Of a DNA stretch of 64,000 bases, positions 11,202 through 22,648 are shown piece after piece. The notes under the pieces were generated by a model, which saw only the letters and a program-made list of their open reading frames with translations, did not search any database and was not told the origin of the DNA. Position 1 is the first letter of the stretch; every line of letters starts with the position of its first letter. Origin of the DNA: Tetracladium setigerum (lineage: Eukaryota > Ascomycota > Leotiomycetes > Helotiales); NCBI GenBank assembly GCA_031472005.1, contig PZJY01000003.1, forward strand, positions 2,480,001-2,544,000. Reading direction: 5' to 3'. The translations under genes were made by a program, and so were the position numbers.

Positions 11202-13284
11202 ATGGACTCGTCACAGATACGACTGCGAACACGGACTCCACAAGCGTGTGAAAGATGGTATGTCTGATCTCTCTTGCACAAATCAAAAATCTGATATCAT
11301 TTGTAGTCGTCGGAGCAAAACCAAATGTATGGGTGAACGGCCTCGATGCAGAAGCTGCATCAAACGCAACGCGACGTGTTCATGGGCGCAAATCGCTACC
11401 ACAGATGGCTTCTATACTCCTAATCCTCCAAGAGAGCAGGAAATTTTGAGAAATGATGAAAATGAGCCAAGTCATCAACATAGCGGTGCCGTTCCTGGTG
11501 GACTTACTCTCGCCAAGGCTCCGCCTCTTCTCTCAGAGTCTCGCCAACATCTGCGTTTGTTTGAGATCTTCTTTGCTCGACACCATGAAGCAGAATTCTG
11601 TTCTTTCTTTCATAAGCCTTCTCTAGATATCCCTACTCTATATGAGCAGTCTTCGTGTTTGGTCAATTCCGTACTTAGTCTTGGTGCTTTGTATGTTGGG
11701 AGAGATGAATGCGAGGCGGATTTCGGGTTCCCAACTCCTCGTGCATTATCAGAACACTACGCTCGTGTTGCCAAAGTGAATATCTTTGGCCTGTGTGATG
11801 AGCCCTCCAGTAAGTTAGTCTCAATCTGTGACCTAATTTATGCGGGATTAACGAACTTCAGTCCATACAATACAGGCATATTTAATACTTGCAGTACGCG
11901 AGCTTCTCATATGGTCAAGTGTCAAAGCCTACATTTATACCGGAATCGCTGTCCGAATGACTCAAGCATTAAATCTCAACGTCGAAGCATACCAGCGTTA
12001 CACAACCCGCCAGAGAGAAATCCAGAGAAGGACATTTTGGTCCTGCTTCATTGTGGATCGTCTGATATCACATTCATGCAACAAGCCATTCACGGTGTCT
12101 TTTCAGTCAGCACAAGTACAATTTCCGTGTCCTGAAAACGTCTTTGCATTTGATGAGATCTGTACAGGCATTTTGCCTAAAGATCTCTCTTTGCACGCAA
12201 ATCAAGTTTCCCGTCTTGGAATCATGCCATTCTTCATTTCAGCAGTGCAGCTCTGGGGAGATATGGCGCTGTTGCACGTATCCGGAGGGCGCAGGAGATC
12301 AGAATATGGTCCTCATGATTCCAACAGCGAGTTCTACCAGTACCGGAAAGCGATCGAAGCCTTCTCCGCGAGCTTACCTTCCATACTAACCTGGTCCGCT
12401 GCAAATTACAAACTCCATCAAGTCACTGGACAGGCACAGATCTACATAAATCTCTGCTTCTTGCTCCACCATTGCAAATGTGTCGTGCACCAAGAATATC
12501 TCCCCCAGCTCGACTCACAATACTCCCTCGTATCCGAAGTTGACCACGTGACGTCGACATTCGACGCCGCCGGCATATCCTTAGATCACAAAGATGACAC
12601 TATCATCAAGCCGTGCATGTTCAGCGTTAACGCCATAACCGAGATGGCCCTCCACCTAAACTCCGGTACTGACCAAGACCGTCAATACCTTCAATCCAGT
12701 TTTGCTGCAAACGCAATCCTAACAGCATCAGCTGTCCATCTCTGGTTCTATACACCCAAACTTGTTTCGAATGTCCCAAAGAGAAAGCACTTGCCATGGC
12801 CGAGAAATTACGCCAAGTCATCAAGTCATGGCAGCCTCAGTGGGTGGTGGCCACAGCTTGGGTGGAGACGCTTGAGATGTTGTATAAGTTATATGTGTAT
12901 TCATATGGCAAAGTGGTTGATTCAGATTTGGATTGTTGGGATATTGGGGTCGATGATATCAATGATAATTTGGGTCCGGTGGAGGCGGATGAGAGTGCAA
13001 GTCATCAAGTTCGCGCCGATGTGGATGGTATTTCGGATCCGACTGCAGTATGCCAACGGCTTTATGACAAGATCCGAAGTATATTAGTAAACCCGTTACT
13101 TCCGACGGATGTGAAAAAGCGGAATTTGAGGGTTTATTCGAGGACATTGTGGCAGCATATGTGGACTTTTGATCCGACACAAGGCTTTGGCGATGATTTC
13201 ATGAGTCTGGAAATGTTTATGGGAGATCCTGGGATGACGATGTTGAATATGCCTTCTCTCGATACGGACTTAGGGAATATTTAA
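11202..13284 (+). CDS. Zn2Cys6 fungal-specific transcription factor
   Basis: Predicted 660 aa; exons 11202-11257, 11307-11809 and 11862-13284. The N-terminal binuclear zinc cluster has all six cysteines (ACERCRRSKTKC ... CRSCIKRNATC). The first intron splits the codon of the second cysteine. The middle region is a fungal_trans domain (FFARHHEAEFCSFFHKPS; IQAYLILAV; GIAVRMTQALNL; RTFWSCFIVDRLIS). The frame slips at 12775-12780 (CCCAAA): one missing base moves the reading from NVPK to the continuation EKALAMAEKLRQVIKSW. The stop at 13282 gives a normal acidic C-terminus. It is divergent from the oxidoreductase and upstream of the dienelactone hydrolase. Shared CGG-N5-CCG sites suggest that it controls both and perhaps itself; this is inference. 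Confidence 0.88.
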
Positions 13285-13501
13285 GGAATTATCGTATCCC
13301 AAGTTGGACAAATATCGAGAAGTGTTTGTTGAGGAAGTTGACGCCTTTCTACCTCCTTCTAGCGCATGAGCGGCACCATACCATTCTCAGCATTGCATCC
13401 CAGGGAATTCGCTAGCCAATTGTGTAAAGGCCATGATGATTTATCAAGCGATTGATGATTTATCAATCCGTCGCCGACTCCGAGGACATGCAAACGTCTG
13501 T

Positions 13502-13514
13502 TCGGCTTTTCCGA
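13502..13514. promoter_or_regulatory. CGG-N5-CCG site, copy 2
   Basis: TCGGCTTTTCCGA, the exact reverse complement of the element at 10991-11003, lies 179 bp upstream of the dienelactone hydrolase ATG and 218 bp after the stop of the Zn2Cys6 gene. Confidence 0.6.
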
Positions 13515-13692
13515 AGGTCGCTCAATCGTCATCCAAGCGCAACACAACACATCACGGAAGTCGGCACCCAACAAATCGTTGTATACTGCAACAAAAGAGG
13601 TATAAGTATTCTAATCTTCTCTTCGAATTTAAAACCACAAAACCAAACCAAAACAATTCAGAGAATAAATAGGCCGAACATCATCAATCAAC

Positions 13693-14799
13693 ATGGCATC
13701 CTTACCACCCGGACAATGCTGCACAACTGGCATCACGCATGAAGGAACTCCCACGGGATCAATCCAAAACATCAACAACAGTTAGTCCTTATTTACTTCC
13801 ATCTATCTCTCATCACCCTTCCATACTTCCCCTTTTACCCCCCCCCCCCCCCTACGCCCCTCATTAAAAACGACTAACTCCCACCCTCCCTTTCTTCAAA
13901 ACTAAAAGTCCCAACCTACATCTCCCACCCTCCAACCCCAAACAAAAAAGCCATCTTACTATTCAGCGATGTGTTCGGCCCTCATTATCCCAACATCCAA
14001 CTCATGGCCGACCTGTTCGCCCGCAAAGGCTACCTCGCTATTGTCCCGGACTTCTTCCACGGTGATGCCATTAACCCAGATAATTTCTTTGCTGGGAAAG
14101 CTGATTTGAATGAATGGTTGGGGAGACATGGGACCGAGACGGTTGATCCGGTTGTTGATGTTGTGATTGAGTATTTGAAGGGGTTGGAAGGGGTGCAGGG
14201 GATTGCTGGTGTGGGGTATTGTTTTGGTGGGAAGGTGAGTGAGGTCTTTTAGTTGGGTTGTGACTTGAGTGATTGAATGAATGAGGAGACAGATTACTGA
14301 TTGATGGGCTTGAAATCTTTAGTATGTTGTTCGAAATTTGAAGGAAGGTCGTTTGGATGCAGGATACGTCGCTCATCCGTCATTCGTTACAACCGAAGAA
14401 CTCTCGGCTGTTACGAAACCTCTCTCAATCGCCGCATGTGGTATGCAAACTCGCTCCTTCCGTTCTTCCCCTTTTTTCATTCCGGTCCCTTCCAAAATCA
14501 AATCAAAAAGATCCAAAACATGAGAAAAACAAAGCCCAAAAAGCCCTTCTAACAAGATCCATTCAAACAAACTAGAAATCGACACCATCTTCACCACAAC
14601 CAAACGCTTTGAATCCGAGGAAATCCTATCCAAACTGAAATCAGGTGAACAACAAAAGCCACTGCCATATCAGATTAACCTGTATGGTGGCGTTTCGCAT
14701 GGGTTTGCGCTGAGAGGTGACTTGGAGGTTAAAGAGGTCAAGTTTGCTACTGATAGTGCGTTTGAGCAGGCTGTGGGGTGGTTTGGATTTTGGCTTTGA
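13693..14799 (+). CDS. Dienelactone hydrolase family protein
   Basis: Alpha/beta-hydrolase of 251 aa; exons 13693-13780, 13909-14234, 14323-14440 and 14576-14799. The nucleophile Cys is in GYCFGGK at the end of exon 2, and the His is in GGVSHGFALR near the C-terminus. The Asp is probably in the exon 3/4 region before FTTTKRFE. Classical members open dienelactones in aromatic degradation; many fungal paralogues have unknown substrates. The C-rich first intron contains a run of about 15 C (13838-13852). Its neighbour is a Zn2Cys6 regulator whose own promoter shares a palindromic site with this gene, so a small catabolic or detoxification unit with the oxidoreductase is plausible. Confidence 0.88.
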
Positions 14800-15116
14800 G
14801 GGATGAAATTTTGAAGGGGGAGGAGTTGGAACTTGCTTTCTTACATGGTGAGAATGTGATTTTTGTATGTGTGTAGCAAGGTGGAAGTACTGTCATACTT
14901 TTGTATAAATTGAGATTCTTCGTACACACAATCTCCTTGATCGAGTGAAACCAAAAGGGCCACTCGGCATCTCATTGACCTTGCATAAGTAGAAACAAGG
15001 TGTCATTCTGACGATAAAAACCATCGGCATCATCAACATATATTATTTGATTAAACAATAATAGGTTACGTTAACAAAGTTATCTCATCTTCCCCGTCGG
15101 CAGGCAGGCAGGCAAA
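14800..15116. other. Convergent intergenic spacer
   Basis: 317 bp between the stops of the dienelactone hydrolase and the fungalysin. It contains a short GGCA repeat (about 15097-15114). I see nothing coding. Confidence 0.6.
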
Positions 15117-18019
15117 CTAAGGGCTCAAGGAAGGAATACATCCACAGGCCGAGCTAACCCTCGAAACCACACTGCCAGCACACGAACCCGTCAAATACGG
15201 CTTCACGAGGCTAACATCCGTCACAACCGTCTTCGTGAACTCCCCACAGAACTGGCGCGACTCAAGCAAGCGCCCAGCTGGAGTCGTAGCCCTCAACGCA
15301 CGAAGGCACAAGTCAGCGTTGCAGCCACAGACACCGCCGGGGAGGTTGAAGCTGTTCTTGCGGCCGGTGAGCTCGACTGGGTTGTCGGGGCGGGAGGCGT
15401 CAGCGCCGAGACCGCGTTTGGAGAAGGCTTTCCAGAGGAGGCAGGAGTTTTTGCCGCCGGTGAGGGCTTTGTCGGCGTCGATGATGGCGTCGCGGGCTTG
15501 GATGAAGGTTGGGCGGCAGGGTTGGCTGTGGGAAGGGTTTTGGATGTTAGTGGTGTATCTTGGTGGCTTATGGGTTCTTGGGGGGGGGCAGGGAGAAGGG
15601 ACATACAGCTTCAATCCGTTGAGGACGAGTTGAAGGGCGAGGAAACGTCCATCGGTGGGGACTCCCTTGCTGTCAAACTTTGGTAGACGATCATCGGTCA
15701 TTCCGTATCTATTAGTTCGTTAGTGGGTGATGGGCTGCCTCTGAGTTGCCAATCAACAAACTTACTCATCGATCAAATTCCACAGAACCTGTTTAGATGT
15801 TTAGCATTTTTGGGACCAATAAAGAGTGGAATGAAGGTACTAACCTCGTAAAGAGTCTCTGCCCAGATGGTACCAATGAAGTGAACCAAGTTGGAGCCGT
15901 TGGCAGTCTCGTAGGTCATGTTGTTGGTGGTAGCTATTTTTGAAGTCAGCTAAAGCACGCATAAAGCAAGAAAAGATGATTGGAATTTGTGCATAATATT
16001 GTTTGGGAAGAGTTGTCCGTCCCGAATAGGATTTGACTTACTGCTGGTGGAGTACAATTGAGTACGAATTCCCGAGGGTCTGGATCGAATCCAATCACCC
16101 ATGGGGTAGTTGACATCTCTGGTATCAGAGGTCTTCACGTGGATGGCGATGGCAAAGAAATCACTCCAGCCTTCACCCATACCACCGGCTTCGGTGGTTG
16201 ACAAGCATCCGGAGTTCAAGGGACCTCCAGTAAGTCTGTTGGAGAGACCGTGTGTGTACTCGTGGATGCTAGAAAGTGAATCATCAGCATGTGGTATGAG
16301 GGAAGCTAGAATATATATTTCTGTGTGGGCGGCTCGATATGAAGTTTTGGAGTAGGGTGCTTTTGAACTTACACGACACCAGCATCGAAACTGCTATCCC
16401 TCCATGGCAAAGTGTAGTTCCAGAGGTACATACGCTACAAAAACCGGTCAGAATATTGTCAAAGGAGGAAAAGTGGGTAGATTTTGTGCGTACCATGCGT
16501 CCTGGCTGGCCATCAATAGGAGTGGCAAAGTTGGCATTGTTGATTCCACTGCCATCTTGGGTGTTGAGAGTGACAGCATCACCTCCCAAACCTCCCTGTC
16601 CATTGTTGTTTGCCTGTAATTACGTTAGCATGATATATTCAATATCAACACGCAATCGAGAGACAGCTTTGTATAGAATAGACAAACCTCGAAGTTTCCA
16701 GATGCCTCATCGAAACCAAGAACGTGGAGCAAATCATGGTAGATATTCGCAGTATAGAAAAGCTGAGTTACGGAAGCATTGACATAGTCCCTTGGCTCAA
16801 CAGCACTCAAATCGAGCGGATAGTCGAAGTTCAGATCAGCCTCGTATGGACGAGGATCGGTCTCAATCTGAGCATCATTTGCCCAGTTGGCTTGGGCATT
16901 TCCGTTGTTACCTCGTGTGGTGTTGTAGTCAATGAGTCCGGTAGAGTGCCAGGTGAACTCGGATGCCTTAGAGTCCCAAGGATTGGTATCAATCTTTCTT
17001 GGTCCCTTGTCGGGGTCATTGGTCTTCCAGGGGCTAGTTGGTAGTTAGAATACTGAGGTGTCCAATTGGGGGTGGGTAGGTGGACGTGGGGGAAACATAC
17101 AAAACGTTGTACGAAGCCTCTGCAACGTAGTCGACCAGACCCAAGATGTTGTCTGGGGTTTTGGCATCAACGTAAGACAGCAGCCAGTTGTCGAGGATGT
17201 CAGTCTCAACTCTCCAGGCGAGAGTGAGAGAAGATCCATCGGTGAAGTAGACAAGCTTCGCCTTTGGGTCGGAAACGGCACCAGATGAACCGGTGATCGT
17301 GTAGACCTCTACTTCTGGCTCTGGCTCAGGAGCGGCATCCTTAGTCTCAACGCCCAATCCAAGGACGCTTGAGACGCTTCGGAGAGCAGCTACGGGGTCA
17401 ACTTGATCATCGCGCTTGATTAGAGGGCTTTCAGCTGGAATGGCCCCGCTGTAGAAAGAGTTTCCGTAGGAAAAGACCTTTCCATCTTTGACCTATTTGG
17501 CTTCGTTAGCTGGCTGCGATTTGAAATGGGCAAGAGTCACATACATTGACGTTGAAATCAGCAGTATCAATGTCGATTCCGTGAGCGGTCTGCTTGAAAA
17601 CGACATGCTCAATTCCATTGCTGGAGGCATAGCTTGAGAGCAAGCGGAACTCTGCCGAAGGGAATGCTTGCTTGACCAAAGCGGTTGCAATATCATTTGC
17701 AGAAGCGGCAGCTCTTGGTCGAAGACCTTGCTCTTCAATCACGACGTTGGAGACATACTTGGCGCTTGCGGCTCCTAGCTTGCTATTTGAAGGAGAGGAG
17801 GTCAGCACTTGATTAATAAGTACTTGCCTTTGTCGCTCCCATAACGTGGTTTGGGAGTATCAGGATGTTGAGAACTCTATCAACTTACTACTTGAAGGCC
17901 GAGATGTCAACAGCTCTCTTCTGAACGGTAGATCCGGAGGAGGAAGGCGATGGATGAGCCAAGACAGAAGCAGCGAGTTGAGCGACCAACACCGACTGTG
18001 AGAGAGAGGTGAAACGCAT
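15117..18019 (-). CDS. Fungalysin (M36) metalloprotease with extra Cys-rich C-terminal module
   Basis: Secreted zinc endopeptidase, 712 aa from eleven exons: 17889-18019, 17545-17782, 17101-17492, 16688-17033, 16494-16613, 16373-16434, 16042-16268, 15845-15933, 15766-15788, 15607-15708 and 15117-15525. A signal peptide (LVAQLAASVLA) leads into an FTP-type propeptide. The zinc motif HEYTH follows the splice at 16268, and EGWSDFFA supplies the downstream Glu. LWKAFSKRGLGADA is the normal end of the family. After the usual GVC terminus the protein runs on for roughly 65 residues with seven cysteines (CGCNADLCLRALRA ... SSACGCIP), a module seen in other fungal extracellular proteins but not part of standard M36 enzymes. 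The first donor could also be two bases earlier. Exon 15766-15788 is only 23 nt. No frame break. Confidence 0.9.
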
Positions 18020-20125
18020 ATTGACAAAACGTGACAGCAGCAGCAATCACACAGAAAAGGCAAGGAATGCAGAGAGATGTTAAAGCCCACAAGAAAAGAG
18101 AAAGGGCTCAAAAATCACAAGGATTCCCTTCTCTAATATACACTTTCTAAAAACAAACCAAGCAACAACTGATGTTTATCACAGACCACCACCAGGACAG
18201 GACAGGACAAGGACCACCGCAAGGCGGACCACCAAAGCACCCAAGCAAATGCATCAGCAATTTATAAAATTGACCTTCCCAGTCTTTGCAGGTCAACAGC
18301 TGCCCCATAAAGACTAAACAGACCTGCCTGCCAAGAGCTACTCAACATGCTGATCTCATGATAGGGAAATCCTTCCTCCTAGGCACTGCACTGCAACTGT
18401 ACAGTACATGGCCCAAAGGTACAGTAAGTGAGAAACGAGCAGGTCGATGACTCGATAAGGCTTCTTCTTCTTCTTCTTTCCTCTCTCGCGCTTTCATACG
18501 GAGGTATACCGGTACGGATATAGTACTGTACCCTCGATAGGTCTCGATAGCCCCAGACAGGCTAGAAGAGGAACGAGAGAAAAGGTTGTGAGAGGTCGTG
18601 AGACGAACGAGCCCTGCAGCAGATCTTGAAGCACGACAAAACAGCCGGCCGCCACCTACTCTATTGATACTAGTCGCATGGTCTAGAGCAGAGGCGTGCC
18701 TGGCTGGGCAGCGCGATGTCAAATTGTCAAGAGACTTGGGAGACTACGAAGTACGAAGGTACTGTGCCATGATAATCGCGTGAAAAGGGAAGACTGGGTT
18801 GTTGATATGCGGCTAACGAAAGTACAGTACTCTTGGAGGAGAATAACACACCCCCGTCCGCCCACTTTCGGTGATCCTGCAGTTCGCGAGAGCACGCGAG
18901 AGGAGGGGGAGGGAGCTTGTTCGTGCTGTGCCCCTGAGGTGCCGAGATGGAGGAAGTCCAATGAGGCAGGTTGGAGACCGTTGGACGGAGATGTCGTGAG
19001 ATTTGATTGTGCTAGTGCTCGGTTGTTGATATTTTGAGATTGGGATGCGCAGTTGTGCAGATGTAAGACTACTAGTAGTATAGTTCTGCAGCTGCTGTTG
19101 GCAGCAGTGACTGACTGGACAGCAGTTACGGTAGGTACGGTATTAATTAACCTTAAGGCAATTGAGTAATCGTACGGAGGTATCATGAGGCAATCAGAAT
19201 CGACACGAACCACTGAGTGGTCAATGCCAACCCAATTGCTTAGCATCAGCCAGCCAGTAGATACAATACAATCCGTGGAGTAAAAGGAAGTTAAAATGTG
19301 TACCTTACATTTTCCCTTCCCTCTCGTATCATTCCTCCAATCCATTTCCTCCACCAACCAACCCATCAAGCCAGCCAGTATATTCCCCTCTTCTCTTCTT
19401 TCACTTTCGCTTTCGCTTTCACAAATGCCGCGACTTATTCATGCAGGGCCAAGTCCAATAGCCTTGAATCATCTATGCACAAGGGCACATAAAAGAGATG
19501 TTGTGCACCTCCCTCTTTAGGCAGGTCAAGGAAATTAATTCTAATCATGGATCTCATGGACGACATGCGGCAACCCTCCGCCTTGGGAAGGACTTCCTGT
19601 AGGCAGCACAGGATCGGGTACCTTGCTTTTGACTCTTGCCTTTTGCTTTTGCTTTTGCTTTTGCGTTTGCATTTGCCGTTTGACGCCATATTCGATGCAA
19701 GCCCGCCGTTTTCTGGGGTTTCTTTTACTGCTGTGTGGTGGTTGGGGAAAAGTTACGTGCGTGTATGACCGGCCAATGCCAACGAACGAACGGTACTGTA
19801 CCTTTTGTGTTTGTGTAACGCAGAGATAGCTAGCCTTGCTCGAGGAGATCATTGCCAAACTGTGCAGTAGACGTGAGTTTGTTGAGATCCCCACGAGAGA
19901 TTGTGAGGCTTAACTGGTGTGCCACGGTGCTACCCCCCTCGCTGGCATGGTCTCTTCCGAATGATAATGCAAATGGAGCAAACGTTCCGCAGCTCTCACC
20001 GAGTGGTTGTTAACGCTGCAAAGCGCGTTATATCATGCAAAATTGGCAGATATGTGCCATGCTATCACTAGTCTATTCTGCTCTAGTTTATCCCATTCTA
20101 TCTCTTCCCCCCTTTTGGCTCACTC
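18020..20125. other. Intergenic region, about 2.1 kb, repeat-rich
   Basis: Promoter side of the fungalysin and 3' side of the aminotransferase. It holds simple repeats only: a CTT tract near 18461-18481, TTTCGC units at about 19398-19420 and TTTTGC hexamers at 19641-19676. The open frames here translate to low-complexity strings and are not called. Confidence 0.55.
19641..19676. repeat. TTTTGC hexamer microsatellite
   Basis: Four perfect TTTTGC units are followed by GTTTGC and ATTTGC. The minus strand would read Lys-Ser-Lys-Gln-like repeats, which explains a spurious basic open frame. Confidence 0.8.
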
Positions 20126-22095
20126 TTACTTCATCTCAAAGCTCTCTTTAATAGCAACGCTGAATCGCTCAATCGCTTCTGTGATCTTCTCCTCGGACGC
20201 CGCTGCAAATGTCGCACGGAAGAACATATCCTTTTGTATAAAGTCTTCTCTCTCCGCGGTGAACCAGCTCCCTCGCCCAACCAGGACACCATGATCAACG
20301 GCAGCCAAGAAGATTTCTTCTTCGATCTCAAGGAGAGATTTGCTATTATAATGTGGGTGTTGCTTCCAGTCTACTTGGAACCAGAGCTATACATGGTCAG
20401 TTTGGAGCGGGAGAGGAACGTATTTTTCAGCACTCACAAACATGCCTGCCATAGGAGGGTTCCAGCTAACAACTTCCCGCGGTAAGAATTTCTCACACGC
20501 AGCCAGAATGACATCCCGGCGTCGGGTATACTCAAGACGGAGGTTTATCAACCACTTGAAGTATCCATCATGACCCCAGCTCTCATCCAGGAGTTTATGC
20601 AGGACAACCTGTGAGATACCACTAGGATTTTGATTACTGCACTCGTTGTGGCGGATGAATCTCTCGACAATTTGATCGGAAGCTCTGAAGAAAAGTTGTT
20701 AGAAGCAATCTACTTTAAGTGGAAATGGGAGAGGGGTAATCTCTTGACCAAAATGTCAAGGACACCAACGAAAACAGTTCTGGCGAACCACTTCCGGGAA
20801 GTACTTACGTGATCCATCCAACTCGAGTACCAGGCGCTACAACCTTCGAAAAAGAATCCAATCTCATCACACGACCGTCAACATCAAGGCTGACGTACGG
20901 CGCAATCAAAGCCTCCAAAAATTCTTCGTTATTTTTCGGTGGAGGTACGTCCGGCGCACCAGTCCCCGTGTAGGGCTGCATTTGCAAAAAGTAGTAAGGC
21001 TCATCTTCAATGATGTAGAGATCGTGTCTCTGTGATACTTCATAGATTTGTTTTCGTCGCTCAAGTCCTTGTGTTGCGCCCGTAGGATTCTGTCCTGATG
21101 GGACCGTGTACAGGACGGTTGGTTTCTTTCCCCCTCTCGCTTTCGAATCCCAGTTGCTCAATATTTCATCAAGACTTTCGGGGAGGAGTCCCTGGTCGTC
21201 AACCTCGACACCCAAGAATTTGATGCCCAAAGGAGCTGCGGTTTCAACGGCTGATGCAAATGTGTACTCCTCTGACAAGACAAAGTCTCCTCTGTCGCAA
21301 AACATGCGGAAAGCTTGTTCGAGAGCACTCGTGCTTCCTACACTGAGAGCACAACCCCAGTCGGCATAAGGTGGCCGACAGACAATCTCGGTATGTTCTG
21401 TCACAAATCTGATCATCTGGGCACTACCTGAACCTAGTCCATAGTTCTATAGAGACGTGTCAGTCAATTTTCTTGTTTCGAGTCTTCTCTCGGATGTGGA
21501 CCAAATCGAGGATTTCACATACCAATGCAATGGAGAGGTCGTAAACGCCATTTCCCTCCGACGCATCATACTTCCCGGTCTTAAGGTTTGTCCCTCTCTC
21601 CCGAGTCGCCTGCTCGGAAAAGTGTGGAGGAGTTGGAGCTTTGAAAGATATCTCCTCAATTGGAAAGTACTCGGGACATGGCAGCCCGCCGCCCAGCGAG
21701 ATCAGGCCGGGTGTTTTCAAGTACTGAGCTGCCGCCTTGAGACTAGAGGGTTGGCGTGTACGACTCTCAAGCGTTAATTTGTCTTGAAGATGGTCAGCAT
21801 TTTCACCTCTGGAAGGGCAGGTCCCAACTCACAGTCCCATCGCTTAGCCTTCGGCTTGTTGAATGATGCCTACTGCAGGTATGAGCCATTGAAATTGCCT
21901 GAAGAGAAGGGAAGGGGGAGGGACGGCACGTACTGGGCTTTTGTAGTAGTCACTTGTCGTGGTAGCTGCAACGCCAGCGACAAACTTACCAGCTTTTGCT
22001 CGTCGTGCGTTAATGGCATTCACAGTGACTGGATCTGGAATGGCAATTGCCTCTGTGTCCGAGATGGCCTGGATATCAATTGCTGTTGGCGCCAT
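20126..22095 (-). CDS. Aromatic/aminoadipate-type class I/II aminotransferase
   Basis: PLP-dependent aminotransferase of 551 aa, resembling Aro8/kynurenine-aminotransferase proteins that act on aromatic amino acids and 2-aminoadipate. Exons: 21934-22095, 21523-21869, 20809-21446, 20438-20684 and 20126-20386. Motifs: LISLGGGLP near the start, SVGSTSALEQAF, the GQNPTGAT turn, IIEDEPYYFL, and the PLP lysine in SFSKVVAPGTRVGW just before the third intron. Exon 2 is one base short of the correct phase. The protein reads KAKRWDCELGPALPE, then needs one base at about 21800-21807 to continue as ADHLQDKLTLESRTRQPSSL. The first 54 residues are not an obvious targeting peptide. A separate short ORF with a mitochondrial-type leader sits only 89 bp upstream. 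Confidence 0.88.
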
Positions 22096-22183
22096 TTGGA
22101 TTAGGATCTTGGCGCTGGCAGTAAGGTGAGGGGAGGACAAAAGTAGAAGTACAAGTGACAGAGAGCAAACGAAAAAGAGAGGA

Positions 22184-22648
22184 TTAGATATCAATTGATT
22201 TGATTCGACTTTTGAGGATTGACGGAGGCGCTTTTCGCCCACTCTTTATACTGGGAGTGTAGAGTGAGATGGGGGATTCCAAAGGTTCAAGTGGTCTCCA
22301 GATGACTCGAGCAAGCAAGCACCAGTCGGCGAAAGGCGTAGACACGCCAATGCAAGGAGCAAGCTCGGGAAGCTTATCAACTGGCGTTCCAGCTGGACGG
22401 GAGGCTGTAATAAAATGATAAAATGCGAATGGAATTGTAAGCGTAAACTTGAACTCACTGCTGGCAACGGCGGATGCTGTTGTATTACGGCGTAGCGACG
22501 ATGTGGAAAATGGAGTTTTGGCCGTCGTGCAACGTGAGGTTGATGATAGATGGGGGAGAGAAGCAAGAGGATAGTTGCGAAGTAGTGGAGGTAGAAGCAG
22601 TCTCCCCCTGGTGGTGATGACGGAGGAGGAAAGGGAAATCATGGCCAT
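22184..22648 (-). CDS. Small hypothetical protein with mitochondrial-type leader
   Basis: Candidate 136-aa protein from exons 22459-22648 and 22184-22404. The 54-nt intron has good GTGAGT/ACAG ends, is in frame and contains no stop. The N-terminus (MAMISLSSSVITTRGRLLLP) is rich in Ser, Arg and Leu with no acidic residues, as in mitochondrial presequences. The remainder (GTPVDKLPELAPCIGVSTPF) matches nothing I recognise. A one-base gain in the run 22271-22275 would give a different, equally plausible ending (QYKEWAKSASVNPQ, stop at 22191-22193), so the C-terminus is uncertain. The gene lies immediately upstream of the aminotransferase and could instead be part of its leader. Confidence 0.4.
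   Translation of the reverse strand: MAMISLSSSVITTRGRLLLPPLLRNYPLASLPHLSSTSRCTTAKTPFSTSSLRRNTTASAVASSEFKFTLTIPFAFYHFITASRPAGTPVDKLPELAPCIGVSTPFADWCLLARVIWRPLEPLESPISLYTPSIKSGRKAPPSILKSRIKSIDI

Noticed and set aside
9528..14799. Secondary-metabolite gene cluster
   Set aside because: No polyketide synthase, peptide synthetase, terpene cyclase or transporter is present. A small catabolic regulon fits better.
18719..19369. 216-codon minus-strand frame in the fungalysin promoter region
   Set aside because: Low-complexity composition, no domain, and the region is dominated by simple repeats.
21770..21830. An extra intron in the aminotransferase between GPALPE and ADHLQD
   Set aside because: The only GT-AG interval giving the right phase is 26 nt, too short for fungal splicing.
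22095..22648. Mitochondrial leader exon spliced onto the aminotransferase
   Set aside because: The available acceptor (CTGCCAG upstream of the ATG) leads to a stop codon in the required phase.
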